Part shown: piece after piece, positions 46,430 through 57,840 of the stretch
How positions within the stretch are numbered: the stretch's first letter is position 1
Layout: each line of letters begins with the position of its first letter
Notes under the pieces: generated by a model
Databases searched by the model: none
The model's input: the letters and a program-made list of their open reading frames with translations, nothing else
What the model was told of the DNA's origin: nothing
Origin: Branchiostoma floridae
Lineage: Eukaryota; Chordata; Leptocardii; Amphioxiformes; Branchiostomatidae
Assembly: GCF_000003815.2 (NCBI RefSeq)
Contig: NC_049980.1
Coordinates: 31,573,470 to 31,637,469, forward strand
Length of the DNA: 64,000 nucleotides
Direction: 5' to 3'
Made by a program: the position numbers and the translations under genes

Positions 46430-48350
46430 TCAATGTTCAATGTTTTATTTTATTAAGGTTCTCGCGGGCAAACACACATTCACCCGAATTTTGACCTTAT
46501 TACACACGTCAGGCTTACCAAAGCCACACAAAACACATAATAACAATAGCTGCATACAAACAACGACTTGTATATTCCAGTTAACATTTGTATAACAAAC
46601 ATAATAGATTAAAATCAACGTGTTGGAAAACGGTACCGAGTTAACAAGCAGTACAGGTAATGGCTAACAACAAGTGTTAATAGCACTACTGTGTAACCTT
46701 CTTGTTGTATAGACGGATGGCGCTATGGAGGAAGGACTTGCTGAGTCTCTTAGTACGGGCTTTTGGTAAACTGATTGTCCTAGAGTTTCTAAGTGTGCGT
46801 CCCGTGGCCCCTGTTCTTGTGGGTGGAACCATGTCATGTAGGGGGTGGTCTTCCTTGAGCATGCGTTCAAACAGCTGTACCGCTGCCTCCTCCCGTCTGA
46901 CCTTCAGTGTTGGCAAGTCGGGCACACTGCGTCTACCTCCAAGGGAGATGATGCGCAGGGCCCGGCGCTGTACCCTCTCGATGGCCAGTTCCTGCTCCTT
47001 ACTGCACCCGACCAGTATCACATGGCCATACTCAAGTACTGGACGTACAAGTGACAGGTATATCTGTATCAGGTCCGTTATACTGGTACCTTGCTTCGTC
47101 AACAGACGCAGATAATATAGTCTGCGCGATGCTTTACTGATCATTGCAGAGATCTGTTCGTCGAAGGTGAGGTTCTTGTCCATGTAGAAACCTAGCCCCT
47201 TGGCACAGTCAACGGATGGGACTGGTTGGCCTCCAAGTGTGATCATAGGTGGAATCGGAGCAGATTTGCTGAAGCAGATCTGGAGAAGTAAACTCTTCCC
47301 ACCGTTCAACGTCATCCTGTTGTCTTCTGCCCAGGAGTTAAGATGTGTAGACTCCTCTTCAACAGTTGTATCCTGATCGGCTAAAGGCACAGGAATAGTC
47401 CTCGACAGAGAAACGTCATCGGCATATCCAACATCCATTGTGTCGTTATACACGGTGGAGCGTGTGCTCATGAACAGCAGAAATAGGTACGGAGACAGCA
47501 CTCCTCCCTGGGGCACCCCTGACGTTAGGGTGCGCCAGGAGCTGGTCTCCCCGTCCATAACCACTCTCTGCCGTCGGTTCTGTAAGAAGCTGAAAATCCA
47601 TCTCTGCATACGAGGGCTGACGTGAATGTCAATGACACGCTGGAGAAGCAGAGCATGGTCCACGCGATCGAACGCCTTACTCATGTCAGCGAAGATGGCT
47701 CTGACGAGCGTCGGCTTGTTTGCGTCCACAGCTGTCAGCCACGTTTGCACCATGCGAACAAGAGCCAGGGTCGTTGACGAACCCTTTACATAGGCGTACT
47801 GGTTCTTGATGACTGACTGGATGGAGGGTAGCAGCCTTTTCAAGATGCATCTCTCTAGAAGCTTTGCTAAGACTGAGAGGAGGGACACTGGTCTCATGTC
47901 ACGAGCTTGACATGCACCGGGAAATTTTGGCACCGGGACCACGTTTGCAGACTTCCAGCCTACAGGAACTGTCCCCTCTGCGTATGAGGCGTTGAAAAGG
48001 TGGGTCACAATCGGAGCAAGGTCCTCTGCGAACTCAGTAAGAATCCAGTTAGGTAAACTGTCGGGCCCGCATGCCTTCTTGGGTTTGACAGACTTCAGAA
48101 GACACTTGACCTCCCCAATGGAGCACAAGTCAGGACCTGGGTCACCTAGTGGTAGGGGGAACATGTAAAGTGGAACACTTTGGCACCATGCCTCAGAGAA
48201 ATGCTGACTGATCGTTTCCGCCGCTTGTCCCGCAGGAATCCCGTCCAAAGCAGAACGTCCCGACTTCTGCGACCGACCAAGCTCCCGGTTAATACATGAC
48301 CACCACTTGCGTGGATTTTCCTGTTTCAGCTGTTGGATACCTGAATCTAT
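46430..48350 (-). mobile_element. 5'-truncated non-LTR retrotransposon (CR1/L2-like)
   Basis: On the minus strand the element carries a reverse-transcriptase frame, then a 3' untranslated region ending near 46430 in AATAAAATAAAACATTGA followed by another ACATTGA. Short terminal repeats without poly(A) are typical of CR1/L2 elements. The left (5') end is abrupt at about 48350 inside the linker between endonuclease and reverse transcriptase, as expected from incomplete target-primed reverse transcription. No target-site duplication was recognised. Confidence 0.8.
46686..48350 (-). CDS. Reverse transcriptase, non-LTR type, N-terminally truncated
   Basis: The open frame runs from just after a TAA at 48351-48353 to TAA at 46686. 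An internal ATG at 48248 gives 520 residues. Upstream codons (ENPRKWWSCINREL) are the typical pre-RT linker, so ATG 48248 is not the natural start. Relative to that ATG, ADMSKAFDRVDH (about residue 187) holds the first catalytic aspartate, SGVPQGGVLSP is at about 243, and YADD at 275 is the catalytic box (47415-47426). The C-terminal part has PVLEYGHVILVG and VQRRALRII. No frameshift or stop interrupts it, so insertion is recent. The apurinic endonuclease domain is missing, so it cannot be autonomous. Confidence 0.9.
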   Translation of the reverse strand: MDSGIQQLKQENPRKWWSCINRELGRSQKSGRSALDGIPAGQAAETISQHFSEAWCQSVPLYMFPLPLGDPGPDLCSIGEVKCLLKSVKPKKACGPDSLPNWILTEFAEDLAPIVTHLFNASYAEGTVPVGWKSANVVPVPKFPGACQARDMRPVSLLSVLAKLLERCILKRLLPSIQSVIKNQYAYVKGSSTTLALVRMVQTWLTAVDANKPTLVRAIFADMSKAFDRVDHALLLQRVIDIHVSPRMQRWIFSFLQNRRQRVVMDGETSSWRTLTSGVPQGGVLSPYLFLLFMSTRSTVYNDTMDVGYADDVSLSRTIPVPLADQDTTVEEESTHLNSWAEDNRMTLNGGKSLLLQICFSKSAPIPPMITLGGQPVPSVDCAKGLGFYMDKNLTFDEQISAMISKASRRLYYLRLLTKQGTSITDLIQIYLSLVRPVLEYGHVILVGCSKEQELAIERVQRRALRIISLGGRRSVPDLPTLKVRREEAAVQLFERMLKEDHPLHDMVPPTRTGATGRTLRNSRTISLPKARTKRLSKSFLHSAIRLYNKKVTQ

Positions 48351-48353
48351 TTA

Positions 48354-49540
48354 ATGGTGTCAGTCATTGCATTACAGTAGTAAAATAAATGTTAGGTGTA
48401 CATAATTTATGAGATGAATTAAATTAGATTCGCATGCATCTCTTTGTTTCCCACACATCTTCCTTCAATATCTTGCAAAATAACTGAATCTTTCGATAGC
48501 GACAATTTCTATTGCTGTCTGTATGCTACTGGTTTAACCATGATTCAATTTCTGAAGCTATTCACTACTTGTCATATTTACTTGAATATCTTAGTGCAAA
48601 TGGTAATTATTATTATATACTATTATATAGAATAGAATATATCATATAAGCCCAAATTTGTACTTGAAAGTTTACAGATTCATTATTATGTTTTCTACCA
48701 AATGTTTAAGACTATGTACCTGTATTAGCTGAAACACGTGCCTCTCCTGATCAGGTGTTTTATAAAAAGTGAAGCTGACAAGTTTCTTCTAGCCAGGTGG
48801 TCTATAGAAAATGAAATTGACATATGTTTCACCTGCTGTTTTATAGACAGTAAAGAAGTGGAGCGACCCCTACCCTTACTCGGAGCTGTCTGTGGCACAG
48901 AACACTGGAACACGAAGGTGAGTTCGAAGTCATGTTCGTCTTGTGTCTGTACACTGCTCGGTCCCTTAGTGTCAGGATTGACCGTAACCATCAACTCTGA
49001 GCCACTTATTGTGGGGGGTTTCTTTAAATTCCTCTGAACTTGGATGTAGTGAGTTCAAATTTTTTTTTAGTTTGCTACGCTTCAAAGTAAATAGATTTCA
49101 CATTTCTGTTTGACTTTCTTAGAACACGCGTCCAGAGCAATACGCTCAGTGCAGAACAACGAGATCAGAACTGCCTGAACTGTCTGTAGCCGCCACGTAT
49201 CAACAAATGATGCAAGCGAACGATTAACTAGTTGTTTCCGTTGCGATCGGCTGCCCTCCATTGTCGAAGTACGCATGTATGGAAGGTCCACAGTCCAAGT
49301 CTAAGAATGTAGAATACAGCAGGGGATTTTCCTTAGTACATAATGTCACGATAATTATGTATTGTAGCATCAGTGTTTCTTGCCATGACCAATAATATTA
49401 CATTTGACCATGGATTCTGCCTGAAGTATTAGTGCTCAGACCAATACTAGGTCCTGTCGTTGGAATTGTCTTTTTGGAACTGGCTCAGTTTGATGCATCA
49501 AAACACAGTGTATGCTTCCACCCAGCCTCATCTTAGAATT
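48354..49540. other. Spacer between retrotransposon and TPR gene
   Basis: No gene is recognised. A 100-codon plus-strand frame at 48738-49037 contains a donor-like AAG|GTGAGT at 48919 but no known domain. A minus-strand frame at 49082-49291 contains SFVDTWRLQT, and a related SLVDAWRLQT occurs on the plus strand near 60340. Both resemble a fragment of a retroelement endonuclease (LvDvWR-type motif), which is only a suggestion. Confidence 0.35.
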
Positions 49541-49542
49541 CA

Positions 49543-52500
49543 CTATTTGTAAACAGAGCAATTACGTGTGGGACTGATCTTCTTCAAGATTACCTGTATT
49601 GTGTGCATTGTACGTATTGTGTTAGGGTTTTCTTGGGGACAAAGTTTCGCCATAGCCAGGGCTTCTTGGCAGAGACTGTTTGCCTTTTTGTGATCACTCA
49701 GTTGGTACCAAGCATATCCTAGCCTACTAAGAGAAAAGGCAATCTTATGATGGGCAGACTTCTGACCATGGATACTCCTGAACATCTGCAGTGCCTGCTC
49801 TAGGTAGCTGATTGCTTTTTTGTGTTGCCCTAAGAAATCCAAGGCCGACCCCAAGCAGAGGAGTAGCAATGCAGTGTGAGGAAGTGCTGTATGCTGTCCG
49901 AAGATACTCCTGTTCATCTGCAGTGCCTCTTCATAGCAGCTGCTAGCTTTATCCAGTTGATCCAGGTGTTCCCAGGCTGTCCCCAGGTTGAATAGTGTTA
50001 TGGCAATGTCAGGATGTGCTGTCTGATCATAGATCTGTCTGTACATCTGCAGTGCCTCCTCAAGGAAGCTGATTGCATTTGCATCATTACAGAGACAAAT
50101 CCAGGCTGTTGCCAGGTTGTTGAGTGATATGGCAATTTCATGATGTGCTGTAGTATGTCCATAGATTCTCCTTAGCATCTGCAGTGCCTGTTCTTGGTAA
50201 CTGATTGCTTTCACATAATCACCAAGCTTTTCCCAGACTAACCCCATGTTGGTGAGTGACATGGCAATGTGAGGATGTGCTACAGTCTGGCCATGGATGC
50301 TCTTGTGCATCTTTAGTGCCTGTTGAAAGTAGCTAAATGCTTTTCTGTAATCATCTAGTCTGTACCAGGCTAACCCCAGCATGTTGAGAGCGACTGCAAT
50401 GTCAGGATGTGTTGTACTTTCACCATATTTACTCCTACTCATCTGCAGTGCCTCTTCGTGGTAACTGATTGCCTTTCTGTAGTCTCCCAGGTTCTCCCAT
50501 GCACCTCCCAGGTTGGTAAGTGATGACGAAACTTCAGTATGTGCTGTATGGACACTTCTTTGCATCTGCTGTGCCTGTTCAAGGTACCTGATTGCTTTTC
50601 TGTTATCACACAGTGCAGCCCAGGCTAGCCCCAGGTTGTTGAGTGAGATGGCAATGTCAGGATGTTTTGTAGTCTGACCATAGATGCTCCTCTTCATTTG
50701 CAGTGCCTGTTCATGGTAGCTGAGTGATTTCCTGTAATCACACTGTTGGCGCCAGGAATCTCCAAGGTTGTTCAGTGAGACGGCAATGTGAGGATGTGCT
50801 GAACTTTGACCATAGACACTCCTTTGCATCTGCAGTGCCTGTTCATGGTAGCTGATAGCTTTCCTGTAATCACAAAGTTCCGTCCAGGTCCCACCAATGT
50901 TGTTTAATGCCAGGGCAATGTCAGCATGTGATGCACTTTCTCCATGCACAGTTCTGTACATCTGCAGTGCCTCCTCAAAGAAGCCGAGCGCTTTCCTGTG
51001 CTCCCCAAGATGACTCCAGGCTCCTGCCATGTTGTTGAGTAAGTTAGCAGTGTTGACATGTGCTGTAGTCTGGCCATGGATACGCCTGTACACTGGTAGT
51101 GCCTGCTCATAGCAGCTGATAGCTTCTTTTTGATCACCCAGTGCACTCCTTGATGAACCAAGGTACAGGAGTAAACCGGCAATGTAAGGATAACATTGGA
51201 CTACAAGGTGACTAGGGACACTCCTGAACAACTGTAGCGCCATATTGTTACAAGTGATTGACTCTAGGTAATGTCCACCCATATGTAAAGCATGTACAAG
51301 TTTCACTTGCGAGTCCAGTTGCTCAGTCAGAGTGTACGTGTTTGTACTAGGATCTTCATGGCCTTTATTGACATCAGAGTAGCAGTTGATAGCATGTGTA
51401 TATTTACAGAGTTGGTGATACATGATTCCTTTCACGTATGGAGAATTATTGTACAATTCAGGCAACAAATCAAGGCTGAATTCATCCCCTGACCACTTGG
51501 ACAAAACCTGCTTGAGAGGAACTGCTGTGAAATAGTACCTGAAAAGCTGTTTTTCATTTGGCACATGAAAAACAGGTTTCAGTGCATGTGATTGTGCTGC
51601 TGTTTCCATTGAGGCCAAAGCTGACAGGTTTTCCTTCTGTCCGCCATTTGCAATGTAAGTTCTGAGCCTGAGCTCTGCTGAGATGCTGGTAAGCACTGTC
51701 AAGTGGTGTGCATTGTTGGGACTGATCATTTGTTGGTTTTCTATTTCCTCTATTGTTTTCCAAATGGTTGTAGCTTCAATGTGTTTGGACAGAGCCAAGC
51801 AGTCAACTGCTAGAGGTGGGAAGCGATAGACATTTTTCTTCACATCAATCAGCCTTGCTGTGATTGTTTCGTCATTACTGTATAGGTAGTTTTGTATGTT
51901 CTCCTTCTGTGTCTCCTGTGCCAGTTGTTGCGCTATTCTACCCTCATCAGCTTGCAGTATCTTCTCTGTGATGGCCATGTATATGTCCATCAAATCCTGG
52001 TCACCTGCTATCAAACATGGGTTTCTCAAGATAGTGGCAAGGTGATATCCCTCCTTCAGGTATATTGTTACATCATTTTTCAATATCAAAGCCATGTTGT
52101 TTGGGGTGCAAATGAGTTCACTTGGTGGTTTGTTCAGAGTTTCTTGTCTGCCCAGTGGAGTCTTGCTTGCCTTTGGCATGGAGCCATCGAATGCAAACCC
52201 ACGTGGTGTAACGGAGTCATAGTACCAGTTGTCAATGGGATTCTCTGAGTAGAAGTCATTGAGCGATTTTATCCCCAATGCTGGGAGAATGGTTTCACCA
52301 ATGTTGACCACCTTGAGGTGTAGATAGTGGGTGAGCTTACGGAAATACACAAGACATTCTTCTCTTTCTTCTTCTACCAAGATGGCAAACTCCAAGAGTA
52401 TGGAGTTACCAGTCCTGTGGCCTGTGAACCCAAACCTATCAGGGCATACTTACAGGGAGGGGTACCCATTAACCCAATACACTCTTCTACAAGCAGGTTG

Positions 52501-52939
52501 ATGAACTCCTTTCTTTGTTGTGCAATATTCTCAAACAACTGCCTAACAGCCTGTGCTCGTTTTGCCTCTACCTCTTTGATACATGGGTCGTCCTCATCAT
52601 GTACATAGGGATCCAGCTGCTGGTCAATGGTTTCCATCTCCAGCTTGATCTGGTCCCGCATCTCCTTCAGCTGTTTCTTGTGTTTTTCTGTGTCATCTGT
52701 ACTCTTCTTATAACCTGTGTCTAAGACACATTTGATAAATGACATCTCTACCTCTTTAATAGCTGTAGCTATATTACCATTGAGGATTTGATCCTCTGAC
52801 CTGGCTATTGCTGCATTGTAGAGTGCTGCTGCTTTGACAAAGTCTCCCCCGTCTCCTGTCTCCTGACCTCTCTTACTGTAGACATCCCCCAACTTGCACA
52901 GGGTATCCACCTCTGTCTGGTACTGTTGGGCTGTGGGAT
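49543..52939 (-). CDS. Nucleotidyltransferase/TPR protein, last exon, with 4-bp frameshift
   Basis: The exon begins after the acceptor ttttccccag| (52940) and ends at TAG 49543-49545. The first 180 codons ([16 protein letters not shown] onward) include a TPR-like segment and the nucleotidyltransferase signature [14 protein letters not shown]. At 52393-52394 the frame shifts: four bases are missing where the family has Asp-x-Glu, and the next frame resumes EFAILVEEE and stays open for 950 codons. It covers the rest of the DUF294/GlnD-like domain, a linker, and 12 TPRs of 42-44 residues of kinesin-light-chain type ([26 protein letters not shown]). With the four bases counted, all exons sum to a multiple of three. 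It is probably a cytosolic scaffold or signalling protein; the substrate is unknown. Confidence 0.85.
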
Positions 52940-53851
52940 CTGGGGAAAATAATTGTGGTGCATGAAACATTTTTGTTTGCTATCTACCATCAGCCATTTG
53001 GGGAGGTAGGGAATGGTATTGGAAGGCGGATCCCATCCCTCTCTTCCTTTTAAAGGCACCAAGTGTGATTTTTTTTCTCGTTTTATCCAAATTCAATTTT
53101 GGAGTCATTTTTACACACAGTAAGGTTAAATAACACTATCTCATTGCACCGTCATTGAGCGAAGATGTGATGTCGTTGGGTGATGAGAAGCCATTGAAAA
53201 TCTCAGCGCTGCCCGCGCCGCTGGGGCAGCCATCATTTCAATATTTTTGAACGCATGCGGACATGACCGATGAGTCCAGAACGCTTCCGGAGATATCGTC
53301 ACTTGTTCGAATCAGGTTTCGGTTTGCGAACGCGCGAATCAGATTCAATTCGCTCGGTGACCTTACGCGTTCGAAAATTACCGACGGGAAACCGTTAGTG
53401 GCTCGATCCTATGCTGATCAAAGGGGTCCGTTTGCGGCATGTTTGTGCGTCCATTTAAATGCCGAAAGTACAAAATGATAATACAAATGTGCTAGTTTGG
53501 TGAAGCAAATGTCAGTATTTGTATTTATTGTAATGTAACGATTGTCTCATCCAGAATATTTCCAATTTTGATGCTCTAAAAATCGCACTGCGTGCCTTTA
53601 ACCTCCCCAGCCCAAGTCAGCTGCCCATTTTTACACCTGGCTGAAGTGAGGAAAGCTCTATAAAGTTTCTTTCTTCTAAAGGCACAACAACAGTGTCATG
53701 TCAGGGGATTTGAAGTCAGGACCTCTGGTTTCTGAGCCTAACAACTGTTAGACCAATATGATGCGGCAATGTCAGTAAAAAAGACAACTGGCAAATTTTG
53801 AAATTAACTTCCTCTTTTTCCTCAAATATTACTTGTTCATTTTCCCCTTAC
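52940..53851 (-). other. Intron of the nucleotidyltransferase/TPR gene
   Basis: No exon is recognised inside. It has a CpG-containing stretch near 53200-53460 with a 71-codon plus-strand frame of no known family. The intron boundaries match GT (53851-53850) and AG (52941-52940) on the minus strand. Confidence 0.55.
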
Positions 53852-53958
53852 CAATCACATGTACCATCTTGAGTGCAGCTGCAAAGTGCTGTTCTGCTGA
53901 GTTCAGGTCTGCGCTGTCAAGGCAGGAGTCCCCTTCCTTAAGGTGATGTTTATACTGA
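53852..53958 (-). CDS. Nucleotidyltransferase/TPR gene, internal exon C
   Basis: The minus-strand acceptor is ctttccag| and the donor ATTG|GTAAGG. Using two bases from the previous exon, it reads [14 protein letters not shown], then [22 protein letters not shown]: an A/B helix pair of a TPR-like repeat. It ends in phase 1, and the last G joins AT of the next exon to give Asp (DPTAQQ). Confidence 0.85.
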
Positions 53959-54267
53959 CTGGAAAGGAAAAGGTGACGTTAGTTTTTAACACAAGTAACA
54001 GCTTGAATTACAAACAGCACAACATTACTTAATATGAGATCAACAACATAAGGAGTATAAAATTATACACAACCCAATATATGTGTCAACTCTTATAGAA
54101 TGGCACTCGCATGTGACATGTCTGCGTATTTCTTTTCTCAGCTGAACCTCAGAAGCTCTTGTACATCCATCATCATGTTTGAAGGCTTTGTGGTGCTGTT
54201 CATATAATAAACATTTAAAGAATGATAGATTTCTTTTTTCTTATGAAGCCAGCACTAAAAGGCTTAC

Positions 54268-54356
54268 CTGATTTCTGACTGATCTTGAATAGCATCAATC
54301 CTTGTGACATTCCCCATCTGGTGAGCTTTAGATGTCTTTTGGGGTGTTGCTTGCTG
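54268..54356 (-). CDS. Nucleotidyltransferase/TPR gene, internal exon B
   Basis: Minus-strand frame QQATPQKTSKAHQMGN, then VTRIDAIQDQSEI, with donor ATCAG|GTAAGC. The acceptor is ambiguous between tattcaag|CAG and caagcag|CAA, a NAGNAG-type choice that would add or drop one Gln. It ends in phase 2, matching exon C. Confidence 0.75.
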
Positions 54357-54728
54357 CTTGAATACGAAATGCATTCTGTTGTTTGTAGTTTGTTTGCTTG
54401 TATTTGTCATTGCTAAGCCTTATATTCCCCCACATTACACATTCAAATTACATTTGCTTATCATTTGCTTTAACACCTGTTCTTTTTATTACATAGTTTG
54501 ACGTCCATCTAATGGCACCAATCCTGCCCTATGCCAAAAACAACTTCATGGAGTTCAACATCATCTACAGCGGTTGATTGATTGATTGATCGAAGTGGTT
54601 TGGTGGTGACAAGGTTCAGAATCATTATTGGAGCATTGGGGCATTCAAGGGAGAATACTAATGAGAAAAAAACATAAAATTTGTAGAATATATGTTACAG
54701 CGCTAGCTGAACCTATGAAACTACTCAC

Positions 54729-55424
54729 CTTCCTCACTGCTTCCATGACCTTCTCCGTGTACTTGATGCGATGTTCCAGAGTCAGTTTTGTCTCAGGATC
54801 CTCACATTTTGTCAGGGCCTTCTTGTAAATGGCAGCTGCTTTGGAAAACTGGGATAGATCCAAAGTTTCCTTGCCTTTCTTAAGGTAGAAGTCACCAAGG
54901 GATTTTAGAACCTCAATCTCTAAGAACATGTCACTATTTATCATCGCTGTTACCAATGTCTCTGTGTAAATGTCCTCAACAGAGAGATGGGATGTTTGGA
55001 TGTCTCTGTCCAATTTGTCACAAATTTCTGTTACGTGTAAGACGTTATTAGCAACTCGCATGTTGTTGGTTGACAACTGATACTGTGGAGTGTAGCCCTG
55101 AAGTAGTTGTCTGGAGAGTTTCTCCATGTAGCCGATACGATGTTCCAGTGTTCGCCCCATGTCTGCATCTGTGCAGCGCAGTAGAGCAGCAGCATACAGG
55201 GCAGCAGCCTTGTCAAACTCTGCTGGATTTTTACTGCGCTTGCCGTTCTCAAGATGGAGGTCTCCAAGACTTTTCAGGACTTCTGACTCACTAAACAGGT
55301 CCTCACCGATGATTGCTTCTCTAAGTGCCTGCCCATAACCGACTTCTTGGTCATGTTGACTCTTGAGGCACAACTCCAGGCCCTCTAGCTTGTTTGCCAG
55401 GCTGGTCATGTTTACGTCAGACAT
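54729..55424 (-). CDS. Nucleotidyltransferase/TPR gene, N-terminal exon A
   Basis: The exon starts at 55451 after acceptor ttttttcattgcag|. The first ATG, at 55424, gives MSDVNMTSLANKLEGL and 232 codons up to AAG|GTGAGT (54728). It holds two homologous segments (ESEVLKSLGDLHLENGK...AAALYAAALLRC and EIEVLKSLGDFYLKKGK...AAAIYKKALTKC), each a TPR-like pair followed by LEHRI.YMEK/YTEK. The nine codons before ATG are open (IIFDITTQK), so an upstream coding exon is possible (see 56708-56845). Confidence 0.85.
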
Positions 55425-55451
55425 TTTTTGTGTTGTTATGTCAAAGATAAT

Positions 55452-56518
55452 CTGCAATGAAAAAAGAGGACTACTCATTGCTTGTGGATTGATTGAACTG
55501 ATTGACTGACAGATTTGGTGCAGAAGTTCGTGTTGTGGATTGTTGGAAATGAGTTTTTGTACATATGATGAGACTTTGTCTATTCAGTCGTGATGTCATT
55601 CCCCTTACCCTCACCTTTGCGCTGCACAAACACGATTTTATGGATCAGACATTGGCTTCTGAAGACCACAAACTTTATGGATGTGGGCTAGCAGGCAAGC
55701 AATTAAATTAAAAATTTTCATTAAAACTTAATTCCTGTAAAAATTGAATACGAGATTGAAAAATTGAAAAATCAGAATTAAAGGAATTGGAAATTAAATA
55801 GAAAAATTGAAAAATTAAAAAAATTTAAACAATCTAACAGTTTAAAATTCAAGGTATATCATATTTTTGCTTTGACAAAATTCAGGACTGGTGGAAAATT
55901 ATGATTCAACATTTAAGATATAGTCAGATCCTGTATCTCTACATCATTATTGATTAATTGATTGATTAATTGATTGATTGATTGTGTCATCGTGTGGTTA
56001 CAGACAGTCTGAGGAAGGTGATTGTGTAACACACACAAAACGCAAAGTTTTGTCAACAAAGGCACAGGACTTCCTTGTGATAGTAACTGCGTGTAGACAT
56101 GTAAACAAATCATGCAGAGCTACACTGTAGTAGTTTTCACAAGGAAGTCCCGTGATAACCCGTGTAGCCTGTTGTAATGGACGGATATTGGCCCCTGAAA
56201 ATCACAAGTCTTATCAAATATGATCCAGTATGCAAACAATTAGATATTTACAAGATACTGTGATATTTACGCTTCGATAAAGTCCAAAGTTTTAGAGTAA
56301 AGATCTACTTAGAACTCTGTTTTTGAACACGATTGATTAATTACGGTTACCAACATTTTCAGGAAGTTCAATGTTAACTTAAACACACAAAAATACAGAC
56401 ACATTGCTTATCATGCAGATAAATTTACAAGGAAGTCCTGTGCCTTGCATCAATATTCTAGAACTTAAACCCCTGTAACCTGTTATACCTGTGTAACCTG
56501 TAATAAATAAACTTGTCT
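55452..56518 (-). other. Candidate 5' intron of the nucleotidyltransferase/TPR gene
   Basis: No exon is recognised. It contains an A-rich degenerate stretch (about 55700-55850), a ttgattgattaattgattga run near 55950-55985, and a repeated phrase caaggaagtcctgtg near 56070-56440. No other gene. Confidence 0.45.
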
Positions 56519-56735
56519 AAATCTCACTTTTATGTCTATGACAAGTCTAAGTCTCACCTCAAGTCTTAGATCTGTCTAAATCTTACCTGGATGTCTGAGA
56601 CCTGTATAAAATCTCACCTGGATGTCTGTGACAAGTCTAAATCTCACCTGGATGTCTGAGACATGTCTAAATTTCACCTGGATGTCCGAGACGTGTCTAA
56701 ATCTCACCTGAATGTCTGACTCCACAGTTGTGACC
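56519..56735 (-). repeat. 30-bp tandem repeat containing splice-donor-like sites
   Basis: The plus-strand unit gtctaaatctcacctggatg followed by tctgagacat repeats about seven times. On the minus strand each unit carries a donor-like CAG|GTGAGA or close variant, with exon ends at 56708, 56678, 56648, 56618, 56587 and 56558. The 30-bp period equals ten codons. Confidence 0.8.
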
Positions 56736-56845
56736 CTACCTGCGTAGAGACTTGCTTGGACTGGTGAGAGTTCTGGGTTTCCCCTCTGATCACTCAGGCA
56801 GAACATTTCCTCTTTCACTTCGCAGACTAGTCTAAACTGGTTCAT
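56708..56845 (-). CDS. Possible upstream coding exon of the nucleotidyltransferase/TPR gene
   Basis: Minus-strand ATG at 56845 opens MNQFRLVCEVKEEMFC, then LSDQRGNPELSPVQ and VTTVESDIQ, ending in phase 0 at CAG|GTGAGA. Joined to the acceptor at 55451 it would continue in frame into IIFDITTQKMSDV. A diverged copy of the same exon-plus-donor region is visible further upstream (about 56950-57060). Whether it is translated, or whether translation starts at 55424, cannot be decided here. Confidence 0.4.
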
Positions 56846-57079
56846 GTGATCGTGTGGCGTAACGGCAGGATATTTGGCCCAGAACCAAGAATCCGGGTTG
56901 ACAGCTTGAAAATGTGATCGTGGTAAATCTCAAGAAACAAATAAACCTTACCTAAATGCCTGAGACTTCACATTTGTGAATCTGCCTGGGTCGAGTCTGT
57001 TTCTCCTTGTACTTATGAAAGTTCTGCTTCCTCCTCGGACTCTGTTGAAATTGTGTCACAGAGGTTCACAGACTAAGAC

Positions 57080-57840
57080 CTACAAAATCTAATCTAACAC
57101 AATTCACTATAATGTCAAGAGGCCCATCCATATGGAACGAACTAAGTCAAAGAAATTGTCCGTCGCTCTCCGTTTAAAAACATCCTTATAGAGAAGCCAA
57201 CTATTTACTCCTGATTTTTTTTTGTTTCTTAATTTTTATTTTATGTTTAGTTGTTATTTGGATAATCATATGCAATTTAAGTAATATGCCTTGCACTTTC
57301 GCTACTTTCACCTGATTTCTTTGCAGCCCTTACTTTGGTTTTCTGCATTTCCTCTGGTATTTACTAACGAATAATTCTATAATTTTGATTCGTTATTTTA
57401 TGATCTGGAGATCATTATAGTGTTGATCATTTGCAGCGTTATGGTTTTCATAGCGTAGTTTTAATTGATTTTATATATTATCATTGTTTGGCGTTGATTA
57501 TGTATATTACGCTTTTTACTATCTAGTTTCTGAACCTGCCTAAGTGCCTAGGCCTAGTTTCTGAAGGGGAGCCATGAAAAGCTGCATAGGCTTCTGCTCC
57601 CCCCTGCATGTTCTCTTTCCATTCTGTACCATCATTTGTTTTTAATTATTGAATATATATGTGCTGAACTAAATCAAATCAATTCCCCGCCCGTAAGGAG
57701 GCTTGGTGGAGGCTACTTGAGTAGTAGCAAAAGCGTTTACCTTATTTTTGTTAATGCTTACATGTAAGCGTCCCCTATCAGTTCTTGAATAAAGTACAAA
57801 AAGCCGCGATACCGGAAATAATACTTTAACTGACCCCTGT
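57080..57840. other. Gene-free stretch between TPR gene and orphan ZNF tail
   Basis: AT-rich. The phrase taagtgcctaggcctagttt, then gaaggggagccatgaaaagc near 57540-57620 looks like the 3' end of a dispersed retroelement, followed by ttattgaatatatatgtgct. No open frame of note. Confidence 0.35.
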
